From Streptomyces antarcticus (GTDB taxonomy: Bacteria; Actinomycetota; Actinomycetes; Streptomycetales; Streptomycetaceae): a DNA stretch of 64,000 bases. Below the pieces are notes generated by a model, which saw only the letters and a program-made list of their open reading frames with translations, was not told the DNA's origin and did not search any database. Numbering within the stretch: position 1 is the first letter of the stretch; each line of letters begins with the position of its first letter. Positions 58,457 to 64,000 of the stretch are shown in pieces. The stretch is taken from NCBI RefSeq assembly GCF_026627255.1, contig NZ_JAPNLM010000028.1, positions 29,830 through 93,829 on the forward strand, given 5' to 3'. A program made the position numbers and the translations under genes.

Positions 58457-58870
58457 GTGGCCGAGCAAACGCGGAGGCTGGTCTTGGGCGGCGCCACGGC
58501 CGGGGTCGTGAGCCGCTGCCGGGACTTCACGCGCAGGGCCCTAGATGACTGGGCGTGGCCGGGCGGACACGAGTCCGCGGAGGACGTCCTGCTGCTGGTG
58601 TCCGAGGTGGTGACCAACGCCTGCCTGCACGCCGGCGGCCCGCGCGAGCTGGTGCTGCGGCACAACGCCGAGCGGCTGCGCATCGAGGTCAGCGACGACA
58701 GTCCCGAGGTTCCCCGCCGGCGGCTGCCCGGCGACCGGTCGCTGCCGGGAGGGCACGGACTGATCGTGGTGGAACGGCTCGTACGGAACTGGGGTGCGCA
58801 GCCGTTCGCGGACGGGCAGCCCGGCAAGACCGTCTGGCTGGAGATCCCTGCGCGGGGGACCCGGGCGTAG
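58457..58870 (+). CDS. RsbW-like ATP-binding regulatory protein
   Basis: This 137-residue GHKL protein starts GTG 58457 after ACAGGAGGACC. Motifs: N-box LLLVSEVVTNACLHAGGPR, G1 IEVSDDSPEVP, G2 GGHGLIVVERLVRNWGAQP and GKTVWLEIP. It is a candidate anti-sigma kinase. The convergent gene is a SigF-like sigma factor whose extended 3' end overlaps this gene antisense by 182 bases, so the two may be functionally linked. Confidence 0.85.
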   Translation: MAEQTRRLVLGGATAGVVSRCRDFTRRALDDWAWPGGHESAEDVLLLVSEVVTNACLHAGGPRELVLRHNAERLRIEVSDDSPEVPRRRLPGDRSLPGGHGLIVVERLVRNWGAQPFADGQPGKTVWLEIPARGTRA

Positions 58871-59897
58871 CGGCGGGTCCGTCGGCCCGGGCGGCCGTCC
58901 CCGCGGGGGCGCGGTCCTGGGCGCGAGCCCCGGTGGCGGAGCCGGCCCCGGCGGAGTCGGCGGCGGAGCCGGTACCCGCGGAGTCGGCGGTGGAGCCGGT
59001 ACCCGCGGAGTCGGCGGAGGAGTCGGTATGCGCGGGGTCGGCGGTAGAGCCGGCCCCGGCGGATTCGGGTCCGGCGTGGTCGTGGTCCGCGGCCGGGGGC
59101 GCCTCGTCGGTGAGGAGTCCGGCGCGCAGCCGCATCAGGGTCCGGTTCAGCAGCCGGGACACGTGCATCTGTGACAGGCCCAGCCGTTCGCCGATCTCGG
59201 ACTGCGTCAGCTCCTCCCCGAACCGCAGCGCGAGCAGGGTCCGCTCCCGCTCCGGGAGCCCGGCCAGGATCGGCTTGAGGGACTCAAGGCACTCGATCCG
59301 GTCGTACGCCCCGTCCTCCTCACCGAGGGCGGGCCGGCCGGCGTAGGCGTCGCGGTCGCCGTCGTCCTGCACCGGCGCGTCCAGCGAGCGCGCGGAGTAG
59401 GCGTGTGCCGCCTTCCGCCCCTCCACGAGCTCCTCGGCGCTCACGTGCAGCTGCTCGGCGAGCTCGATGTCGGTCGGCTCGCGGCCGAGGTCCTGCTCCA
59501 GCGCGTCGTGCGCCTTGGCGGTGTCGATCCGCAGTTCCTGGAGGCGGCGGGGCACCTTGACGGCCCAGCTCGTGTCCCGGAAGAACCGCTTGATCTCGCC
59601 GCTGATCGTGGGCATCGCGAACGAGGTGAACTCCACGCCGCGCTCCGGGTCGAACCGGTTGATGGCCTTGATCAGGCCGATCGTGCCGACCTGGACGATG
59701 TCCTCCATGGGTTCACTGCGACCGCGGAACCGGCGGGCGGCGTACTTCACGAGGCTCAGATTGAGCTCGACGAGGGTGTTGCGGACATACGAATACTCCG
59801 TACCGCCCTCGTCCAGCCCCGCCAGCCTGTGGAACAGGGCCACGGACAAGGACCGGGCCTCGTGCGTGGCGACGTCTGTGAGTTCTGTTCGGTGCAT
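58689..59897 (-). CDS. SigF/SigB-type (group 3) RNA polymerase sigma factor with long C-terminal extension
   Basis: From ATG 59897 the protein is 402 residues. Region 2 is VKYAARRFRGRSEPMEDIVQVGTIGLIKAINRFDPERGVEFTSFAMPTISGEIKRFFRD, region 3 is WAVKVPRRLQELRIDTAKAHDALEQDLGREPTDIELAEQLHV, and region 4 is GLPERERTLLALRFGEELTQSEIGERLGLSQMHVSRLLNRTLMRLR. The family normally ends about 20 residues after this (total ~280). Here ~130 further residues are AGTGSTADSAGTG-type repeats then an Arg/Ala/Pro-rich tail, which is the antisense of the convergent ATPase gene. The extension probably arose by loss of the stop codon. Confidence 0.92.
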   Translation of the reverse strand: MHRTELTDVATHEARSLSVALFHRLAGLDEGGTEYSYVRNTLVELNLSLVKYAARRFRGRSEPMEDIVQVGTIGLIKAINRFDPERGVEFTSFAMPTISGEIKRFFRDTSWAVKVPRRLQELRIDTAKAHDALEQDLGREPTDIELAEQLHVSAEELVEGRKAAHAYSARSLDAPVQDDGDRDAYAGRPALGEEDGAYDRIECLESLKPILAGLPERERTLLALRFGEELTQSEIGERLGLSQMHVSRLLNRTLMRLRAGLLTDEAPPAADHDHAGPESAGAGSTADPAHTDSSADSAGTGSTADSAGTGSAADSAGAGSATGARAQDRAPAGTAARADGPAATPGSPAQGSPARRSCRAARPRTAAHPSSVRAVPPRSVRALPAATGRRAAAGGEPRDCRR

Positions 59898-60011
59898 GGC
59901 GCTGCGCTCCTCCGACGGTGTGACCCGGGGGCGCCCGGGGCGCGTCGTCGCGCTGTCCCAGGGGATATACCCGCTTGAACCCACCCATACCCTACCTGCG
60001 AGTCCCCCCGG

Positions 60012-61067
60012 TCACCTCGCGGCCTCCGCGTACAGCCGGAACAGCCGGGGTCCTCCGGCCGGGGCGTCCGCCCGCAGCCGGTCCCACGCCCGGGCCGCTG
60101 CGGCCCGCGCCACGGCCCCCGGCCACGGCCGCGGCAGCAGCTCGGGCGGGAGCAGCGGATCGGGGAGCATCGCGGCGGAGAACGCCGAGGCGAGCGCGAC
60201 CGCGCGTGCCAGCGCCGCCGCCCCGGCGGCCCGGTCGCCATCCGGCCGCGCCCCGGCGGTTCCCCCGCGGGCGGTCCCGTCGCCCGCGGCGTCCGGCCCG
60301 TCCAGGGGGCCGCCCGAGCCGCCCGTACCGCCCGAGCCGCCCGGGTCGGCGGACAGCCGCAGCAGCGGCTCGTAGCGGGCCGCGATAGCGGGCAGGGGCC
60401 ACAGCCGGGCGGCCACGGCCACCGGGTCCGCGGTGCCGCCGACCTCCAGGTCGCGGGTGGTCAGGCAGGTCAGCGCCTCCGGCAGGCCCAGCTCCGCCGC
60501 GTGGCCGCGCACGTACGGGCCGATCGCGTTCGGGGTGACGTACAGCCCGCCCTGCACCGGCGCGGCCCCCAGCCCGGTCAGCGCGTCCCGCAGGGAGTCC
60601 CGGGCCGCCCGCGCGGACTCCGGTACGGCGAAGGCGAAGGCGTGCCAGGTGCCGTCCCACGGCTCCAGCCCGCGGTCCTGCCGGTACGCGTGCCGTACGA
60701 ACTCCACCTCCGGTACGGAAGGCAGCCCGGGCCCGGCCCCGGCCGCCGCCGCCATCCGCAGCACGGCCCGCCGCCCGCGCCCCTCGACGGCGAACCGCCC
60801 CTCCGCCTCCAGCCGCTTCACGCACAGCCGCACCTGCTGGTCGGACATCCCGAGCAGGCCCGCGACTTCGTAGAGCTCGCCGCCGTCGACCGTTCCGTCC
60901 TCCCGGACCAGCGCGTGTACGACCATCCGGGTGGGAACGCCGCTCCCCGCCACGGGCGCCGGCGCCCCCGTGCCCGTACCCGTGCCCGTCGTGCCCGTAC
61001 CCGTGCCCGTCGTGCCCGTACCCGTGCCCGTCGTGCCCGTACCCGTGTCCGCCGTCGCCCCGCTCAC
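60012..61067 (-). CDS. PaaX-family transcriptional regulator
   Basis: This 351-residue protein starts GTG 61067 with AGGAGG seven bases upstream, overlapping the preceding GNAT stop. After ~35 Gly-Thr repeat residues it has the PaaX layout. A winged helix is MVVHALVREDGTVDGGELYEVAGLLGMSDQQVRLCVKRLEAEGRF, the central PaaX domain is EPWDGTWHAFAFAVPESARAARDSLRDALTGLGAAPVQGGLYVTP, and a helical C-terminus follows. PaaX proteins repress aromatic (phenylacetate) catabolism; no such genes are adjacent. Confidence 0.82.
   Translation of the reverse strand: MSGATADTGTGTTGTGTGTTGTGTGTTGTGTGTGAPAPVAGSGVPTRMVVHALVREDGTVDGGELYEVAGLLGMSDQQVRLCVKRLEAEGRFAVEGRGRRAVLRMAAAAGAGPGLPSVPEVEFVRHAYRQDRGLEPWDGTWHAFAFAVPESARAARDSLRDALTGLGAAPVQGGLYVTPNAIGPYVRGHAAELGLPEALTCLTTRDLEVGGTADPVAVAARLWPLPAIAARYEPLLRLSADPGGSGGTGGSGGPLDGPDAAGDGTARGGTAGARPDGDRAAGAAALARAVALASAFSAAMLPDPLLPPELLPRPWPGAVARAAAARAWDRLRADAPAGGPRLFRLYAEAAR
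60970..61053. repeat. 21-bp tandem repeat inside the PaaX gene start
   Basis: Three perfect units beginning GTGCCCGTACCCGTGCCCGT (60970, 60991, 61012) plus a fourth variant at 61033 encode (TGTGTGT)n in frame. Copy number change by multiples of 21 bp would keep the frame. Confidence 0.9.
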
Positions 61068-61663
61068 CGCGCCACCTCCTTGTGCATCGTCGTCACGGCC
61101 CCGAAGCCGAGGACGTCCCGCAGCCACGGGGTGCGCCGCACCGCGACCGCTCGGAACCCGTGCCGCTCGTACAGTGCCCGCGCCCGCGGGTTCTCCGCGA
61201 CCACGTCGAGCCGGACGCGGTGGCACCCCTGCTCCACGGCCACCGCCTCGATCTCCCGCAGCAGCAGCCCGCCGATGCCCCGGCCGCGCTCGGCCGGGTC
61301 GACGGCGATGCCGTCCATGAGCAGCTCGCCGCGGGCCGGGGTGCGCTCCAGCAGCGCCAGCAGGAACACCCGCCAGACCCCGCTGACCCGCCCGTACGCG
61401 GCCCTGACTGCAGCCGCGTCGCCGCCGACCAGGCCGCGGCCGGCGAGGTGGTACCCGGCCACGCCCACCACCCGCCCGGCGGACAGCGCGCTCACCGCCC
61501 GGTCCGCGTTCAGGTGCCCGGCGATGAAGCGCCGCCCCGCCGCGGCGGGGCCCAGTGCGGCGCCGAGCTTGGCCCCGAAAGCCTCCCAGTACAGCTCGGC
61601 GACGCGCTCCCCGGTGCCCTCGGGCACCCCGCGCAAGACTTCCGTGTTCTCCTCCGTCGTCAT
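61064..61663 (-). CDS. GNAT-family N-acetyltransferase
   Basis: This 199-residue protein has the GNAT core GELLMDGIAVDPAERGRGIGGLLLREIEAVAVEQGCHRVRLDVVAENPRARALYERHGFRAVAV (acetyl-CoA loop RGRGIGG and the AxxLYxxxGF end motif). It is the first gene of a two-gene operon with the PaaX regulator (4-base overlap). The substrate is unknown. Confidence 0.88.
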   Translation of the reverse strand: MTTEENTEVLRGVPEGTGERVAELYWEAFGAKLGAALGPAAAGRRFIAGHLNADRAVSALSAGRVVGVAGYHLAGRGLVGGDAAAVRAAYGRVSGVWRVFLLALLERTPARGELLMDGIAVDPAERGRGIGGLLLREIEAVAVEQGCHRVRLDVVAENPRARALYERHGFRAVAVRRTPWLRDVLGFGAVTTMHKEVAR

Positions 61664-61733
61664 GCGGGCAAGCTTAATACGTTCATTGTCGCTACGATCG
61701 TTTTTGACACGAGCGAATGACGGGAGTTTCCCC

Positions 61734-62825
61734 ATGATCCGCCTCCGCAACCGGCGCAACAGTCGCCATGAGTCGAATAAGCCCCGTAAGCCCGTTACGC
61801 CTGGTACGCCCCGCAGCAGGCTCCGTACCGTCCTGTTCCGCACCGTGGCCGTCCTCCTCGCCGCCGCGCTCGTCCTCACCGGCGTGGTCCTCTGGCAGCA
61901 CGACTACGGCCTGCGCGAGCAACGCGTCACCGTCCCGGCCGCCGGGCACGAGCTGCGCGGCGTGCTCGCCACCCCCGCCGGGCGGGGTCCCGGGCCCTTC
62001 CCGCTGGTCGTCCTCGTGCACGGCGACGGCGAGGCCGACGCCACCCACGAGGGCTTCTACCGTCCGTACTGGGAGGCCTTCGCGCGGGCCGGATACGCCT
62101 CGCTGTCCCTGGACAAGCCCGCCGACTGGCTCGGCCAGAGCATGGACGACCGGGCCCGCGAGACCCTCGACGCCATGGCCTGGGCGGCCCGCACCCGCCC
62201 CGAGGTCGACCCCGCCCGGATCGGCCTGTGGGGGGCCAGCCAGGCCGGGTGGGTGCTGCCCAAGGTGGTGGCGCGGGCCCCGGCGCCCGGCGTGCGCTTC
62301 GTCATCGCGGTCGGCACCGCCGTGAACTGGCACCGCCAGGGGGAGTACCACCTGCGCGCCGGACTGCGCGCCGAGGGCGCCGGCGCCGAGCGCACGGCGG
62401 GCGCCCTGCGCACCCGGGAGGCCACGCTCGCGCTCCTGCGGCGCGGGGCGGCGTACGGGGAGTACCGGGCGAGCCCCGGCGCCGATCCCGAACTCACGGC
62501 GGAGCGCTGGGCGTTCATCAGCCGGAACCACACCGCGGACGCCGCGGCCGACCTGCGGGCGATGCCGCCTGTGCCGGTGCTGCTGATCTCGGGCGCCGAC
62601 GACCTGAACGTGGACGGCGCCGAGACGGAGGCCGTCTACCGCGGCCTGCTCGCGCCCGGCACGTTGACCGTACGCCGCTATCCGGGGGCCACCCACGCCC
62701 TGGTCCGCACCCCGGTCGAGCGCTCCCCGTGGCGGCTGGCGCTGACGGCGGTGTTCGCGCCGCGCACCCTGTTCCCGCCGGGCCTCCTCGACGACCAGCG
62801 GCGCTTCCTGGAGGAACGGCGGTAG
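61734..62825 (+). CDS. Membrane-anchored alpha/beta hydrolase
   Basis: This 363-residue protein (ATG 61734) has an Arg-rich N-terminus and one TM/signal anchor (TVLFRTVAVLLAAALVLTGVVLW). The hydrolase fold has LVVLVHGDGEADATHEGFYRPYWEAFARAGYASLSLDKPADW, the nucleophile elbow IGLWGASQAGWVLP (GxSxxG), the acid VLLISGADDLNVD and the His in YPGATHAL. It is an esterase/peptidase-like enzyme acting outside the membrane; the substrate is unknown. Confidence 0.87.
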   Translation: MIRLRNRRNSRHESNKPRKPVTPGTPRSRLRTVLFRTVAVLLAAALVLTGVVLWQHDYGLREQRVTVPAAGHELRGVLATPAGRGPGPFPLVVLVHGDGEADATHEGFYRPYWEAFARAGYASLSLDKPADWLGQSMDDRARETLDAMAWAARTRPEVDPARIGLWGASQAGWVLPKVVARAPAPGVRFVIAVGTAVNWHRQGEYHLRAGLRAEGAGAERTAGALRTREATLALLRRGAAYGEYRASPGADPELTAERWAFISRNHTADAAADLRAMPPVPVLLISGADDLNVDGAETEAVYRGLLAPGTLTVRRYPGATHALVRTPVERSPWRLALTAVFAPRTLFPPGLLDDQRRFLEERR

Positions 62826-62843
62826 CGGGGGCACGGAAACGAG

Positions 62844-62876
62844 GAGACGCCCCCGGAACGGATCCGGGGGCGTCTC
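62844..62876. terminator. Bidirectional terminator
   Basis: A perfect 14-bp stem (GAGACGCCCCCGGA 62844-62857 with 62863-62876) with a 5-nt loop lies between the convergent hydrolase and GvpU-like genes. Confidence 0.85.
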
Positions 62877-62879
62877 GTG

Positions 62880-63260
62880 TCACTTGTCGGAGTAGCTGAA
62901 GTCCCCGACCGTCCAGGCTCCTACGTCCCTCAGCGCGATCCGGTACATCCCGCCCGTCTCGGGGATGCCCAGGGTGCCCTGGAGGATGCGCGCCACGTGG
63001 AAGTGCAGATGGGACGGGGCCGCCCCGGCGGCCGGCCCGGGTGGGCCGGCCGGATCGGGTGACCTGAAGATGTCCGCGAACGGGCCCAGTTGGTCGGAGT
63101 CCCGCAGGACCTCGGCCACGCGCTGACGCCAGACGCTCTCGGGTGCGAGGCGGCCGGTGATCACGGCGCCGTTCACCACGACGGTGAGGGACATCTGATT
63201 GCTTTGCTCCGACTCGACCATGGTGGCGATATCGACGAGCAGGTCATCAGGGATCGACAT
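62880..63260 (-). CDS. GvpU-like protein
   Basis: This 126-residue protein reads MSIPDDLLVDIATMVESEQSNQMSLTVVVNGAVITGRLAPESVWRQRVAEVL and SHLHFHVARILQGTLGIPETGGMYRIALRDVGAWTVGDFSYSD. The pattern is that of actinobacterial proteins annotated as gas-vesicle accessory GvpU-like. No other gvp gene is present, so a gas-vesicle role is doubtful here. The start is ATG 63260. Confidence 0.65.
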   Translation of the reverse strand: MSIPDDLLVDIATMVESEQSNQMSLTVVVNGAVITGRLAPESVWRQRVAEVLRDSDQLGPFADIFRSPDPAGPPGPAAGAAPSHLHFHVARILQGTLGIPETGGMYRIALRDVGAWTVGDFSYSDK

Positions 63261-63285
63261 GGGCACGGACTCTAGCAAGGGGCTC

Positions 63286-63594
63286 TCAGACGCCGGTCGG
63301 GGACCCGAGCAGCGCCGAGGCCTCCTGCAGCGGGGTGAGCGCGGGCGCCGGGACGGGCGCGGCGATGTCGCGGCAGGTGAAGCCGAGGCGGGCCAGGGCC
63401 CGCGTCACCTCGGCGGCCGTGAAGTCGCGGCGGTCCTGACGGGTGATGACCTCACCGACCTGCTTGACCGGGTAGGACCGGCGGCCGATGATCACGGACG
63501 CTCCCGTGACGGGCTCGGGCTTGATGCCCTTCATCGACTGCTCGACCTCGCTCTTCTCGAGGTCGAAGGGGTATCGGGCGATGACGAAGCGCAT
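63286..63594 (-). CDS. SCO5918-family protein
   Basis: This 102-residue protein opens RFVIARYPFDLEKSEVEQSMKGIKPEPVTGASVIIGRRSYPVKQVGEVITRQDRRDFTAAEVTRALARLGFTC. It is a conserved streptomycete family often found beside DEAD-box helicase and cold-shock genes, as here (helicase gene 63 bases upstream in the transcript). The function is unknown; coregulation with the helicase is likely. Confidence 0.8.
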   Translation of the reverse strand: MRFVIARYPFDLEKSEVEQSMKGIKPEPVTGASVIIGRRSYPVKQVGEVITRQDRRDFTAAEVTRALARLGFTCRDIAAPVPAPALTPLQEASALLGSPTGV

Positions 63595-63656
63595 GATGCC
63601 TCACAGACTGGATGGGATACGCGGGAACGACGGAGCGGAAGGCGGGCGGAGCCCGG

Positions 63657-64000
63657 TCAGGCGGCCATGCCGTGCGCGCGCCGACGCTCCTGTGCGGGGC
63701 GGCTGCGGCGTCCGCGGGAGGAGGCGGCGCTGCGCTTGGGGCGGTCTGAGGCGGGGTTGGTGATGGTGACGGGGATCCCGGAGGGGGTCTGTGCGCCGGT
63801 GATGCGGTTGAGTGCTTCTTCGCCGGAGCGGACCTGGGTGGTCTGGGGGACGATGCCGGCGGCGGCCATGAGGCGGGTCATGTCGCGGCGCTGGTTGGGG
63901 GTGACCAGGGTGACGACGCTGCCGGACTCTCCGGCGCGGGCGGTGCGGCCGCCGCGGTGGAGGTAGTCCTTGTGGTCGGTCGGGGGGTCGACGTTGACGA
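63657..64000 (-). CDS. DEAD/DEAH-box RNA helicase, C-terminal part (runs off the right edge)
   Basis: The minus strand reads VNVDPPTDHKDYLHRGGRTARAGESGSVVTLVTPNQRRDMTRLMAAAGI. This holds helicase motif VI (HRxGRTxRxG) and the end of RecA domain 2, then a basic tail (DRPKRSAASSRGRRSRPAQERRRAHG). It unwinds RNA, probably in cold adaptation or ribosome assembly. The 5' part is outside the window. Confidence 0.92.
   Translation of the reverse strand, partial: VNVDPPTDHKDYLHRGGRTARAGESGSVVTLVTPNQRRDMTRLMAAAGIVPQTTQVRSGEEALNRITGAQTPSGIPVTITNPASDRPKRSAASSRGRRSRPAQERRRAHGMAA

Noticed and set aside
62880..63260. Gas vesicle gene cluster
   Set aside because: Only one GvpU-like gene is present; no gvpA or other gvp genes are nearby.

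Overview
The window is high-GC actinobacterial DNA and fits a Streptomyces chromosome. Third codon positions are G/C almost everywhere. GTG and TTG starts and 4-nt GTGA/ATGA gene overlaps are common. The family content is streptomycete: DUF397, XRE/DUF5753 regulators, DUF6879, RsbW-type ATPases, SpoIIE phosphatases, a SigF-like sigma factor and mycothiol-dependent enzymes. The order fadE, pirin, SpoIIE phosphatase, aspS, phoX, plus two perfect ParB-binding parS sites (45,494 and 53,184), points to the oriC-proximal core of the chromosome. This is inference; dnaA is not in the window.

Layout. 0-8.8 kb: the tail of a polymorphic toxin with two Imm50-type immunity genes (toxin apparently frameshifted), a GNAT enzyme, a small DUF397/glutaredoxin pair, a secreted Pro-Ala-Leu repeat protein, and a papain-family protease followed by a chagasin-like cysteine-protease inhibitor. 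9-15 kb: GntR-MFS operon, a mycothiol-dependent enzyme, a nitrilase-family hydrolase, a LURP-one protein, an ATP-grasp-like protein and a Uma2 protein. 15.2-19.7 kb: a compact integrative element with a large serine integrase inside the 5' end of an NHL/thioredoxin gene. The element appears to bring a replacement promoter and first ~50 codons, so the gene remains full length. 19.5-31 kb: conserved metabolism (M18 aminopeptidase, acyl-CoA dehydrogenase), an ATPase/XRE/DUF397 regulatory cluster, an aldo-keto reductase/TetR pair, and a pirin gene carrying the phiC31-type attB.

31.1-36.7 kb: an accessory island with a decayed TPR regulator, a recombinase-like protein, and a translationally coupled run of GT8 glycosyltransferase, APH-type kinase and GT4-like glycosyltransferase, closed by a convergent second kinase. 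37-51.7 kb: SpoIIE phosphatase, aspS, a VWA protein, phoX with a PHO box, a lipoprotein/histidine-kinase pair without a response regulator, FUSC and other membrane proteins, and an Rrf2-RidA pair. 52.1-55.3 kb: a zone of gene decay (fused ABC-transporter remnant, PucR regulator remnant, CbtA remnant) with minisatellites and the second parS. 55.5-64 kb: urate oxidase, class III aminotransferase, an SDR remnant, an RsbW-like ATPase overlapping antisense with an extended SigF-like sigma factor, a GNAT-PaaX operon, a lipid-anchored or membrane-tethered hydrolase, a GvpU-like protein, a SCO5918-family protein and the C-terminus of a DEAD-box helicase running off the right edge.

No rRNA, tRNA or CRISPR array was recognised. 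All identifications rest on reading translated sequence and recalling families; no database search was run.
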